Of a stretch of DNA of 64,000 nt, positions 24,336 to 36,400 are shown one piece after another. The DNA is taken from assembly GCA_951230915.1 (NCBI GenBank), contig OX579640.1:19922981-19986980 (forward strand), given 5' to 3'. The notes under the pieces are model-generated. The model was given only the letters and a program-made list of their open reading frames with translations. It had not been told where the DNA came from and did not search any database. The position numbers and the translations under genes are program-made. Position 1 is the first letter of the stretch. Each line of letters opens with the position of its first letter. This DNA is from Antitrichia curtipendula. Lineage: Eukaryota; Streptophyta; Bryopsida; Hypnales; Leucodontaceae.

Positions 24336-27300
24336 GTAAATTCTAATTTCTTTATCCGAGATCAAGTTTAGTTGAAACAAAAAGAGAAAGATGAAGACAA
24401 AAGAGGAAAACAAAAAATGTAGTAGATATTATATGCACTCATATTAGAATTTATGTGTTTTTTGTTTCATATATAGATTTATCATTCATGTAAAATTATG
24501 ATGATTTAGAGAACTTAGTTGTCATATTGATGCTTTTAATCTTTTAAGCATTGGTTTTTATTTATGTATGTTTTTATTTGAACACATGTTTTCTTTTGTA
24601 GAAATAAAATGGCAACTTTTATTGCAATCATTTTATAATTCATTTACTTCACTACATGATTTTATTTATTTTCAATTTATTTTAGATGATTTCATTCACT
24701 ATATAGAATTTATAAATGGTTTATCATTGTTGATTTTCTTCTTCAATACTGCTAAATGATTTAATATTATGTTTTAATTTTTAAAAATTATAACAAGTAA
24801 TAATAATAATAAAATAAACAAATTTATCATAAAATTGAAATATATATATTGCATTGAACATAGTTTTAGAAATTAAAAATTTTAAATCATGTTAAAGATT
24901 TATTTAGTTGTTTATAGAAATCCAAAAGTAATTCATGAACTAAATTTAACACTTTTTTTTCCTCTTAAACAAAGACATTTTTTTGTTATTATATATAATT
25001 TAATTTAATATCAATGTAATTTTTTAAAGTTTGACATATAAACAACTTGTATGGTGTTGTACACTTGTCTAAGTGTTTTCCATGATTTACCTATGTATTC
25101 TTTTAATTTTTAGGATAAGTTATCCATAATTTAGTTTAATTTATAGAAAAAAATTCAATTGAAAACCCACAATTTCACACTTAAAAACCAAAAGTACAAA
25201 ACAACTTTGGTGCATTTCTACTCATTGAGAGCTTTTTGGCAATGCCAATAATGACATAAAAAAATCTTATATTCTATTTTTCATCATTTATTTCAATTTA
25301 TGATCTTTAAAATTGCTCACAAATCCATCATATGTCCAAAAGCAATGATACAACTTAAGTATAATCCTTGTCGATTCAAGCTCTCCAATGGTATAAAGAT
25401 AAAGACTAGTGAGCGTACAATCAGAGATATCTCAACATTACATACAAAACAAATTAGAACAAGCTTTAACCATGGTATTTTTGTTTTTACTTTACATACA
25501 TACGTAAATATAAAGGGTGCAAAGCCTCTACACTCTTGATTAATAATGAATCAAAAGATCACACTCTCTTCTTTAATCCATAAACGACACGGAGGATGTT
25601 TTCTAGCCAATGAATGACAAAGAATCTCTTCATCTAGGACATAAGTGCAACTACTCGTCCTCTAAATTTTGTAAAGAAAGAGAAGATCTTCTACAATAGT
25701 TTGTCTTCCAATGAGTGTTTTTTCATTTTTTTAAACCAACAATTTACACAATATCCAAATAGATGATTTCTATGGTAATCAACTCATTGTTGAATGATTA
25801 AGGTAGAGAGAGAGAGAGACATTAAAGTTTTGTTTTTAATTGATTTAACAAATCAATTCTTTCTCTTTTTTCCTCTTTTTTTTTTCCTTTTTTTCCCCTC
25901 TTCCCCCTCCTTTTTCCTTCTTTCCCTCCCCCTCCCCCTCTTTTTGCCTTTTCATCTTAGAGTAGGCCCCGCCCTCTCCCCCCCCCCCCCCCCGATATAT
26001 AATGGTGTGTGTAACTTGACACCCCTCCCAAACTTTATGTTTTAAGAAAATTTGGTGTGTGTAAAGTTACACCCCCCAATATAATATAAGATGGGGGGGG
26101 GGGGGGGGGGGGAATAAATTAAATTGAGCTTTTAAATCAATTAAAAACAAAACTCTAACATCAATACCTTAGTAAAGAAGAGAGTTTGAGTGTTTGACCT
26201 CTTGATTCATTATCAATCAAGAAAGTAGAGGCTTTGTATCCCTTATTTACTTATGTATGCAAAGTAAAAGTTGAATAAAAATAAAAATACAATGGTAAAT
26301 TTGTTCTAGTTTGTTTTGTATGTAACATTGACTAATATCCCTAGTTGTGCACTTACTGATCATTTTCTTTATACCGTTGGAGAGTTTGCCTCGATGAAGG
26401 TTGTACTAAACTTGTATCAATGTTTTTGGACATATGATGGACTTGTGAGCAATTTTAAAGACCATAAATTAAATTGAATTATAGAAAATGAAGTATAAAA
26501 GTTTTTGATGTCATTTTTGGCAATGCCAAAAAGCTCTCAAAGAGTAGGAATGTACCAAAGTCATTTCGCAATTTTGGTTCTTAGATGTGAAAGTTATAGA
26601 TTTTCAACTGAATTGTGTTTTTGTAGATTTAATTTAATTATGGATAAATTATTTTCAAGAATAAAAACTAAAAGAATACACAAGTAAATCACAGAAAACA
26701 CTTGGATAAGTGCACAATGTCAAACAAATTGTTTATAAGTCAAATTTTAAATAATTACATTTATGTTAAATTTAAAAAATATAATAACAAAAAAATCCTT
26801 GTATTTAAGCAGAAAAAAAGTTTTAAATTAAATTTATAAATCAATTTAATATTCTCTAAATTATTAAATAAATCTTTAACACGATTTAAAATTTTTAAAT
26901 TGATTATTCTAAAACAATGTTCAATGTGCTATATATATTTCAATGTAATGATAAATATTCTTATTTTATCATTATTTTTTATTAGGATATTAGAAAATTA
27001 AAATAAAATATTAAATCATTTAGCATTATTGAAGAAAAATAATAATAATGATAAATTCATTAAAAGTATTAAATCAACCAATCAATTACTATTATAAATT
27101 CTATATAGTAAATGAAATTATCTAAAGTGAAGTGAAAATAAATGAAATCATACAGTGAAGTAAAAGAAATATAAAATGATTGCAATAAAAATTATCATTT
27201 CAATTATCATATTATTTCTACAAAAGAAAATATATGTTCAAATAGGAATATACGTAAATGAAAACCAATGCTTTGTAAAAAGCATCAATATGACAACTAA

Positions 27301-27462
27301 TTTCTCAAAATCATGTACAATAAATCCATATATTAAATGAAATACACATAAATTCTATTTTGAGTGCATATAACATCTACTACATTTTATGTTTTCCTCT
27401 TTTGTCTTCATCTTTCTTTTTTGTTTCAATTGAAATTGATCTTGGATAAGGAAATTAGAATT
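24336..27462. repeat. large inverted repeat (foldback-like)
   Basis: The left arm (about 24,336-25,860) and right arm (about 26,110-27,462) are inverted copies. At the outer ends, AAATTCTAATTTCTTTATCC with GATCAAG pairs with the inverse near 27,440-27,460. GATGAAGACAAAAGAGGAAAAC pairs with 27,392-27,414. GGTCAAACA/CTCTTGATT text pairs near 25,530 and 26,200. The left arm has an extra segment of about 220 bp (25,575-25,795). The spacer holds polypyrimidine runs, a C run (from about 25,979) and a G run (about 26,093-26,111), with a small inverted repeat around GGTGTGTGTAA. Part of the arm recurs at 52,540-53,080 and 54,607-54,830. No coding sequence was found. Confidence 0.75.
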
Positions 27463-27857
27463 TTCAAGGCAATTTTCCATTGTATTGCAAACTTTTTTCA
27501 ATCAACTGTAATATGATTGTTTGATTTGATATGTTTCTTTTCCTTTTGATGATGCAATAAATATGAAAACAATTGGGTCTCTTCTTCAAAACACGGAAGT
27601 AGTGGCTTGGTTCGTGGTTTGAAGTGGAGCGACCACTATGACCAAAGCAAAGATCAAGGGTGCATTGTTGTCCCACATGCCCACCCCATTGATCTAGTCT
27701 TAGCAACAATGATGCTTCACACTTCTAGCCCTCAAATGGAGCCCTACATGAAATTTGGGTTGTGGTAAAAATCATGTTGTCCATAGAAAGAAATTGAACT
27801 TGCTTGTTCAAATTGGGAGCACAAGAACCGGAAGGGAGCATGTTGTGAAAGTTTTAA

Positions 27858-29355
27858 CCCTTGAAGGACTAGCCTCTTGAATTTAGCAACATAGCAACTG
27901 TAGGCAAGTACGTGTAATTGGAGATTTCTATGTTTTGGACCCAAACTTTAACAGGTAGTGTAGACGAGGAATATCTTTCACATGCACTAAAATTCAGGTC
28001 ATTTGAAAATATGAGTAATAAAATTATGGTTGAACATGTTACTTTTGTAAATAGGCAGTACGGGCAAATTAGAAAAAATCACTTTTTTCAAAAATAAAAG
28101 TTTGAACTTGATTTTATAATTTTATATATGTATGGAAAGCTTTGAATCATTCCCTTGGGAAGTTCACTTAGAGTATCCATTAGAAACCACTTGCGAACAA
28201 AACTTTAGACCCCCTATATACTTTTTGAATTTTAAATAAAAATAAATAAACATGTATAAATAACTTTTCTTACTTTGAAAGTTTATGTTTTGAATTATTG
28301 ATGTTTTTGTTTGTTAATAATAATTAGTTATAAATTTTTGAAGTAAAAAGATACACTATAGAACTGAAAAATAACTTTCACACCCCTAGATTATATAAGA
28401 AAAAATTGTTTAAAAAATGAACAAAAAAATCCTAAAAATAATTCTCTATTGAAAGCTCATTTCGAGTTGAATATTGATTCAATAGTCATCTAAATGTGTT
28501 CTCAATAATTATTTGAGTTGAAAAACATGCCATTTTAGCTCATTTTCAACCTCTTCGAGAAATCATTTCATATTTTATTTGAGTTGGAAATTTTGGCAAT
28601 AGAAACCTATAGTCATTATTAAACAATGCTCAAAATTTTTGGTTGAAATTATAGTTTATTAGAAACCTCTTGTTTGCACGTGGTTTGTTGTAGTAGAACT
28701 AAGTGCATCCTCTGAGATCATTCCATTTTGATCAATGAGATGAAAATTAGGAGGAGTTTAGTTTGCAGACAGTTATGGATTCTCTACTCTACGGCAAACT
28801 TTGAAGTATTTTATCTTACTCAATTTTCAGTTATGAATTTGAAAAAAATAAAGTCATAGGATGTAGATTGTTTATTACAACATTGCAACCATAGGAATTG
28901 ACATTTTTCAGTTCAATAACTAAATTCTTAATAATTTTGTACTTTGAATCATTTCCTACTTCTTTCTACTTACTGTTTTTTTTCCTATATGTCGTACAAT
29001 TCCAAATGAACTGAAAATTTTCAAGCGTATAGCCAACTTGCCTTGAAGAATGAATCCAAAGAAGCACTACCATTTTGGACAATTTTTCATTAAAATATGA
29101 CCTTGTAAAGTGCACTAGCCCAATGTTTTGCAGGGCCAAAAAAAGAATTTTAGTGAATTCAAAAGCTCATATCTTGCATTCCACGTAGTGGAAATTTCTG
29201 AAATTTTCTCCACATGTTCTCAAGTCAACTCAATACAAGATCCTATGGTTGCATGTGTCCAAATTCTTCTTTTTTTTCCCAATATTTGGGACTTGTACTA
29301 GAAATGGCAGTTTTGGAGTGTTTTTGGTAAAAACATAGTCAAGGAACTTAGGGAA
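27858..29355. mobile_element. piggyBac-type MITE, copy 3 (reverse orientation, interrupted)
   Basis: TTAA lies on both sides (27,854-27,857 and 29,356-29,359). The left end is CCCTTGAAGGACTAGCC and the right end GGAACTTAGGGAA. The interior is the reverse complement of copies 1 and 2. A 563-bp insertion (28,154-28,716) with an 8-bp duplication splits it; the copy without it is about 0.93 kb, the size of copy 4. It ends about 0.4 kb from the autonomous-type piggyBac element. Confidence 0.85.
28154..28716. mobile_element. 563-bp insertion with 8-bp target duplication
   Basis: ATCATTCC occurs immediately before (28,146-28,153) and after (28,717-28,724) the insert. The sibling MITE copies carry this site once (AATCATTCCATTTTGACC), giving an empty-site control. 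The ends CTTGGGAAGTTCACTTAG and, read inward, CTCAGAGGATGCACTTAG match at 11 of 18 positions. An 8-bp duplication suggests hAT. No coding sequence. Confidence 0.6.
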
Positions 29356-29379
29356 TTAAGAGGAGTGTGCAAGGGTAAT

Positions 29380-29493
29380 CAAAAGATTTTCCTCCAGATG
29401 AGAAATTGGCAAACTTGACAAAAGAATTTGCAAAAGATGCTTATAACAAAGGCTTGGATGCATACATTGTTCCTTTTGAAGATGCTAACCAGG
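29380..29493 (+). pseudogene. orphan exon-like segment, product not recognised
   Basis: A possible acceptor (TCAAAAG) is followed by an open frame reading LANLTKEFAKDAYNKGLDAY and on to VPFEDANQ. It ends at CAG followed by GTGAATC, which looks like a donor. Codon-like composition and amphipathic sequence suggest a real coding exon. No other exons are seen nearby, since a MITE lies upstream and piggyBac downstream. It is probably a broken gene or captured fragment; I cannot assign a family. Confidence 0.35.
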
Positions 29494-30410
29494 TGAATCA
29501 TATTTCTGCAAATACAATTTTTGGTTCTTGGTATCCTCATGAAATCAAGAGTGAGAGGCAATTTTAAGTTTAAAATTGAGGAAATTCAATCTTCCAAACT
29601 TCAATCTTGCTCAAAGTGTTTAAATTGTGCACTGCCAACAAGATGGTATGTTTTTTTGTGGAATTAATGTTGGTTGATTTGTGCACTGTATACAAAGCAA
29701 ATTCATTGTAGACTACTAGGCTTATAAATCAGGATTTTAGTTACAGGAAGTGCTCATTGGTTTAACTCCTAAAGGACGTCAGGGAGCCGTATATCTAGCG
29801 TCGTATAATAGCGCTATGGTCCTTCGGGGCGCTGTAGTAGTGGGTGCAGGGTTCCGATTGATGATCCAATCGTGCTGATGGAAAGCCCTTCTCCTTGCGC
29901 TCCGAGCGGTGCTGCTTCGGGAGGAATTGATCGTCGGTTTTTGCAACTCTCAGATGCCCTTCTTTCCATACGGAGAGGCCAGGTGACTCGACAGTCCAGG
30001 GGGTTCATCATTTCCGTTTAGGCCACGTCTTCTACCATGTGTGTTTTCGAGGATTTGAAAGTTGGCGGGGAAGTTTGGGAAATGAGAAGGACGGTTTTAC
30101 TATCAATCAAGTGCGGAGAACGTGGGTATGATCTGCATCAAAGGTGACATTTCCTTGTACAGCACCTGCATGAAGTGGGTCTTTTTGGTTATGAACCTGT
30201 TGTACCTGTGGCAAGGATCACGTCATGGGAGCCCCAGATCGCCACGGCAACAATGGGTTTGCTGTCACCACTCGACAAGGCAGGCGACACGGCAAAGGAT
30301 CAAAAGAGGCGCTTCATTGTTTTCGGTTTCTCTTCCACACCAAATTCTTGTTGATTTTTTGATCAATTTTCATGAAAAAGTGGCACCGTTGTGCTGTTTT
30401 AGTTACTCTT

Positions 30411-30977
30411 GATGCAACTCTAAAAGGTTGCATTTCACTGCGACAGGCAAGCGAACGTTACAGATGGTTACACGCAATGTGACCCTGAAAGAGTCGATCC
30501 AACACACTGCTGTGACTCTGCAAGGCTTTGGAAAAAACAAAATCAATTGCAGAAGCTACGAAAGCCAAGCTACCGCTGGTCATGAATTCCCAGCAAAGCA
30601 ACTACACCCGCAGTCACAACAATTCCAGTAAGTGGAGGTCTTTTGAACGAGCCGAAATTGTGGGTGCAACTTTGTAACGTTTGCTCTCCTTTATGTAATT
30701 TTGAGACATCCGTTTTGGTCATTTTTGTTTCTCACCATGTTGGACACCACATTTTGGTAGGAAATTCACAAGGAACCACCTCATGGCATTTTTTTGGCAT
30801 TTTTTTGGCATTTTTTTGCACATTGCGTTGTAATTCATGGTCTTGTAATGGAGACTCTTACATAATTATTGTCAAGGGCATTCCTTCCATATATTTGACG
30901 TGTAATTTGAAATTGTGCAACTTGGTATATCTATTCTGATGCAGTGAAATGCGTCGATTTTAGAGTTGCATCAATTG
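30411..30977. mobile_element. TIR-bounded insert inside piggyBac with a transposase-like scrap
   Basis: The left end TTGATGCAACTCTAAAA and subterminal GCATTTCACTGC are repeated in inverse at 30,940-30,977. Within it, 30,487-30,520 reads GAGTCGATCCAACACACTG followed by CTGTGACT, almost the same as part of the piggyBac transposase at 31,973-32,005 (minus-strand residues around VCWIDS). It may be a deletion derivative or a second, older piggyBac remnant. No clear target duplication. Confidence 0.45.
30780..30820. repeat. three 12-bp tandem repeats
   Basis: TGGCATTTTTTT is repeated three times in direct tandem. Confidence 0.8.
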
Positions 30978-31230
30978 CACAGTACTTTGAAACGCACAAC
31001 TCCAACATGTAAGTTCTGCTTACCTAGTTCGCTCTGATGACTTTGGTGGTCTTTAGGTCCATTTGTATTTTTCAAAATCACACCCGATCCAAAATTCGAA
31101 TCACACCCGATCCAAAATTACAGAACCTTTGCCAAAAAACCGGATGACGAACCAACTCACCAAATACGCACAACCCAGCTGTGTTGGCATTCATCACATG
31201 CCCAACTTCAACAACCATCCTTTCTCAAAG

Positions 31231-31252
31231 GATATATATATATATATATATT
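31231..31252. repeat. (AT)n microsatellite
   Basis: About ten uninterrupted TA dinucleotides. Confidence 0.9.
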
Positions 31253-31408
31253 TATATGTCAAAAATCAGACTGTTCGGCATTTCTGATCGAAGTGCTGTG
31301 TACACTACCAACTGCCTAAGTACTAGTCCTGCATCTTATCAACACACATTAAGTAAACTGTCCTGCATCTTATCAACACAAACCATCCAAGTACTAGTCA
31401 CTGCCTTT

Positions 31409-33654
31409 TCACCGTCGACCACGTGCAACATATCCTGGTTGAGTGTAGACGCGGATGTAACATGGGCCATCACACATGAAGTCGCAGCTGCAGCCACTGC
31501 AGAACCGACGCGTGCGACGTTTACACACAATGCAAGCATGTCGATGTGAGGGGTGTCCTTCGATTCGATGAAACCCGGGTCGAGTAAGGGTGCGGTGTGG
31601 GCCACGCACGGTTCCTGCTTGCAGCTGCGGGTGAACAAGGGCCATGGCAAGTTTGTAGTGCCATTTCAATCGGGAATCCCTTGGCAACTGGAGACGCTGT
31701 GCATCTTCCTGATAAAGCACATATGCATTCATACAAGATGAGTCCAAAACAAACAGTAGGATGCGATGCCACCATTTATGCGATTGTAATTGAACGGTGT
31801 AGTTACCTCTCTGTTAGTCAACAACGTCAACTCCATGCATGTTTGCCTGGTATTCCAGTAGAATCGGGCTTGTTGGAAACATGACCCGGTCACGCTTTAT
31901 CCAGTGCCCTACAACTGTGCCAGCCTGTACAAGGTCCGTGGCCGTGCTGAGAAGCCAAACTGGCTTGGAGTCGATCCAACACACTACTGTGACTTTGTGT
32001 GACCGATGCATCTTTGTGATGAGCGTGCCCCTAGGTGGAAGGTTGCTCTTCGGGAATCCTGCAAGCGAGGAAGGGAATCCCCTAGATCCTTTCTTCGCAG
32101 TCCCCGTCGCATAGAAACCCCTTTCTAACAAGCGCATAAATAGTTTCATGCCGGTGAAAAAATTATCAGTCACAATCGTGTGCTCACGATGCTCGAGTCC
32201 ACGAATAGCCTGCAAGACAGCATCCTCCCCTACTAGGGCTTCCACTTCTACATCGCCATCAGCCCCAAGGTAGACCATCACATTTGAGATGTACCTTTAA
32301 GACCACTCAAACAAAGAAATGTCAACCAAACAACATCCAATTGTGAAGTAGAATACAAAAGATTAGTTATATGCCATTAGAGAAACTTCTAAGTGTTATT
32401 TATGAGTTGAATACTACAGATCGGTAGGTCTTACAATCTGCCTGCACGGGCGCACTACAGTCATGTCATACAGCCTTTTTTGTAATCAATACATTGCACT
32501 AGCAAGGGATTGAATATTGCAAAAATTCGAAATTCAAAATTGCAGAAATATAATTGAACATGGGGATTCAAAGCTTACATGGATTGACTCAAAACTAATG
32601 CCCATATCTTTATGCCAAACTTCACGGGTTTAGATTTCATATACTATCAAATTCCGTAGTATCTTCCCTTGTACGGAACCATAATTTCATCAACTGTGCA
32701 AATCGCTTCATTGTTGTACAGGCTTTGACTATTCCTAGAAAATGCCTCAATCAACCTCCTGACCTTCCCTATCTTGTCGTAATTTGGATCCTCTACATCC
32801 AAGAGGTCGTTGTTGTTGACCAAGTGGACACAACAAACAATGGCCTCATACCTATCGCGCTGCATCGCTGAACTAATAATTGGACAATTATACATAGGGC
32901 GAACATCCCAGTACAATCACCGGTTTGGTAGTATCTTCATCCCATTAGAATGAGGACACCAAACCAACATAACAACTCCTCATGGGTTATGTCAACCCAA
33001 TCTTGACGTCCATTCGTCAAATGGGGCTTACCGTGCACCGGCTGGTGTGCATACCTGCATCAAAGACTTCATAAAATAATGCATGGGCGAAGTAGACACC
33101 TCCAGATGGGCCCCCGTTGCTCCCGGGGTTGGTTCGTGAAAATCATGATTACCCAATAGAAATAGCGCTGACTCTTGCCATTGGTCGTCAGACCACTTTT
33201 CGTCAAAAGTCCATCTTAAGGTGTCCTCCGTTTGGTCATACAAACCTAATTTGGACATTGGGATTTCATGAAAAACACTTGTTGGAGAAGACGAGGCATT
33301 GGGATTGCTAGCAGCGTCGAAGTCCTCGAACTCCCCTTGCCAATCCTCATCGCTCGGGTCCGTCAGGGATTGCTCACTCTCAGGACACCGCGCCCCATAT
33401 CCTGTAGGAAGAGGCTGAGTCGAGCACTCTCCAAAGTGGGTTGTCTACGTAGCAATGTTGAGGTTCGCCAACGTTCTCTCGATGATGCCAACCTCCTCTT
33501 CGAAAACGACAACTCCACATCCTAAGTCGATGCCAGAGGCCATGTTATCATGTACATCGTCATCCCTTGCTCTTCCTATATTTCTGGGTGGGAGGGAGGT
33601 CCTGGCCCTGCATAGCGCAACGACACAAGAAGAGCATGTCAACGACGAAGTCAA
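31409..33654 (-). pseudogene. piggyBac transposase (DDE_Tnp_1_7), broken
   Basis: Reads 33,654 to 31,409 on the minus strand. An acidic N-terminal region is followed by the family pattern FHEPTPGATGAH with SPMHYF, then VDITHEELLCWFGVLILMG. First catalytic Asp: VDE before YKGR (codon 32,691-32,689). Second: VTDNFFTG (32,167-32,165). Third: GVDVVD (31,828-31,826). Then come KWWHRILL and a Cys-rich C-terminus (ACIVC, FCSGCSCDFMC, PC). A GT-AG intron is predicted at 32,578-32,295 and keeps the frame. Damage: in-frame stops at 33,445-33,447, 32,917-32,919, 32,647-32,649 with 32,644-32,646, and 31,814-31,816, plus apparent frameshifts near 33,050 and 32,940. The family enzyme cuts and pastes at TTAA without leaving a footprint. 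This copy cannot make a full protein, although all three catalytic residues remain. Confidence 0.88.
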
Positions 33655-35291
33655 GTGTCTAAACCTTGAATGGTAATAAGAAGTTCCTCAAATTATTATA
33701 TGAGTTCTCGAAAGCATGGAACATGAACAATGACGAAGAAGGTAATTTTGCTTGGAAATTCTTATTGTTGTCATTGTTGGTCGCAGGTGAATCAGACTCC
33801 TACGAGCAGCAACAATTCCAGGAGGGATCCACCCCTGAGGTGCCCCAGGACATTGCAGCGCTGCGCCCCTCCCTCTACCATCACCCCTGCCACCTCCCCT
33901 CCGACCACCTCCGAGTGAATCAATTTGCCCCTCCTCCGACCTCTACAGCTTCGTCCAACCCTAGTTCCTTTGCATCCTCGAGGAAGAACGCCTCTGTCCA
34001 CAAAATTGCCATATCTCAGTGGAGACAAGGCCCCTGGAATTGTCACCGGTGCCTGGTGGGGGGCTTCTCTGGCATTTTCGAATCGTTGCAGGAGCTGTTC
34101 TTGAATTTTCCTTCTTGAAGAAAGTCGCAGGAAGCGTTCTTCCTAGCTTTCGGCCCAAGGCGGATTGCCCATGATGGCCACGCAATTCCCCGGTGATTGA
34201 GATTCCTCTTGTTGATTCTCTTGAGATGGAAAAATCATCGTGTCGTTCCTGGCATCCGGATGAATTTCGCTTTGGGCTGGCGGATCTCCGGTGGATGACA
34301 GTCTTCGGCGAAGGGGTGGTTGCGAGCTCAGTGATTGTAGAGCTTGACGAATGCGCCCTTCCGCTCAAGCCTCCTCCCGCATCCTGTCCATTCTCAAGTC
34401 CTCCTAAATCAAGGAAGAACCTGTGCCACAACAGCCAATTCACCTACGCACTGAATCCTTTGGGATTACCTTCCTTGAGCCTTTCACTCCACCCTAGAAT
34501 GTACTGAACGTGCCGCCTAAATAGGAAACGATGCCAATGAGGGTCTGATACTATTGGTGATCAACAAGTGCGAGGTGGGAGTCTCTGTTCGCACAAGAAT
34601 GCAACGTCGGTGAGGCGGAGAATTTGTTGGGCTCCCGATTCAGTCGCACCGTGCTCACGTGCCCAGTGGTATAGAATTTGCGCCTCAGCCTTGGCGGTTT
34701 GTAAGTGCGACCTTGATGAATCCATCGCGAGTAGACAGAAGTCGCCCACCTCCAAGACACCCAAAACCATGAATCCGGCCACTACCTCTTGCAGTCGCCC
34801 ACCACTCCAATTCATTATCACAACCTCTTTCAAAGCCGCCGAAACCCTACAACCCCACTACTGCTCCGTGCAATGTACTCAATGACAAATTTGCCCCCAA
34901 TCCTCACCACCACTCTCAATAATTCAATCTGAAGGCACCACTCTCTCACCCCTGGACGTACGCCGTCACTGGTGTCCATGCGTTCCCGCGAAGTTGTAAA
35001 CCATGTCGATGCCAGCAAGGAACGATAAGGGAGACGTTGCCATCGTGCCACCCGACCCTCCTCCAGGTTCATCCCCCACCAAAAAATACATACGACGTAT
35101 TGATTTAGATGTATAAACGATTGCCGAAGATCGCACTAGCATCAGCTCGAACCACCGTCAATCGCAACATGTCTGGAAAACCACTGATACGAACTAGTTG
35201 AAAACTGCAGAGAAACCACCTTCTGTACAGTCTCTAAATACGGAGAACACCTGTCGTATTGGTCACAGTGGCATGCTGCGTCCTTTAGGGG
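33655..35291 (-). other. piggyBac 5' region, unknown content
   Basis: About 1.6 kb lies between the transposase start and the right terminus. It is GC-richer than the surroundings and has several modest overlapping frames on both strands, for example minus 34,833-34,561 containing VVAGFMVLGVLEVGDFCLLA, and minus 34,443-33,961. None resembles a family I know. It could be promoter and leader, an accessory ORF, or captured host DNA. Confidence 0.35.
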
Positions 35292-35295
35292 TTAA

Positions 35296-36400
35296 AGGTT
35301 TTGGCCGTTTTTGGCCTATCTGAGAGTGAGACCCCAGGGGGGGAGGAGGAGGCAATGTGTAAAAAAACTGAGGGGATAGGTGCGAATACCAAGTATTTTT
35401 TAGGGAGGTATTATTTTATTTTTTTAAATGAATTTTGAAACACGCTATCATTATATAATTTCCTACTTTGGGTTATTCAAGAAGGGGCTTGCATTACTTA
35501 TAATTCTAAATTGATATGAATAAATGATATGATAATTTAGATTAAAAAAAGATTTCTACTACAATTTTTGTCCTACATTAAAGTTCTTTCAAACTTTCTT
35601 TTCTTTCCCCCACTAATGATTACTTACAACTAGAACTTAAATAGAAAAGTATAGTCAATACTACTATTGTATCTTCTATAAAAATTGTCAATGACACTCA
35701 TTTACTAAGTAGGTATTATATTGTTGAATGCTATCAATTGAACTTTAAGTTTAGGTCCTTTTTACATGATTAATATGAATGAAATAGAGATTGATTTTTG
35801 ATATCAACTTTACTTTAACTTATATTGTTTGATTCAATGTGCATGTCTTCACAATATGCACAATAATATGTAAGATTTATTTTTGCACTATAATGGTAGT
35901 ATGAAACCATAGTATGAAATAGAATGTAAGAAATATTTTTGCACAATCATGGTAGTATGAAATGGTAGTATGCAGCCCTAAACCAAAGATAGTGGAAAAG
36001 ATAGACTGGGCAATCCCCAGACCCCAGAGCAGACCCTAAATCCTAAACAGCCGGAACGATGAACAAAGGGCCCAAAATAGGAACCGCCAATTTCCAAAAT
36101 TAAATGACAGACACCTAAAGCCAGCCAACATTTATTGTAGAAATCAATAAAGCTTATAAAATTATTGAACAATTTGAATATGCCACTCATAAGACAACAA
36201 CATTTAATACTTTTGGCAAAAAAAAAGAATAAAAGGGGGGTATCCCAGGTCTAATTTTTTTCTAATTGAACCTATTTTTCTATATTCTATTGTATTTTGA
36301 AGACATGTCATGGCATTTTTGTATCCTACAGTATATAAAAACAAATTATAATTTTATCTCAAACATTTTTTAGGCACCCTATCATTTGTTTGCATATAGT
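35296..36400. other. AT-rich intergenic DNA
   Basis: No gene or clear repeat boundary recognised between the piggyBac right end and the LINE 3' region. Confidence 0.5.

Larger units (their letters stand above)
29766..35291 (-). mobile_element. piggyBac DNA transposon, autonomous-type but decayed
   Basis: TTAA at 29,762-29,765 and 35,292-35,295 is the classical piggyBac target duplication. The left terminus CTCCTAAAGGACG and right terminus (read inward) CCCCTAAAGGACG match at 12 of 13 bases. The element is 5,526 bp and clearly more GC-rich than its flanks. It carries a minus-strand piggyBac transposase (33,654-31,409), about 1.6 kb of sequence of unknown function on the transposase 5' side, and about 1.6 kb on the 3' side with an inserted repeat. 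The same termini bound the non-autonomous copies in this window. Confidence 0.88.
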
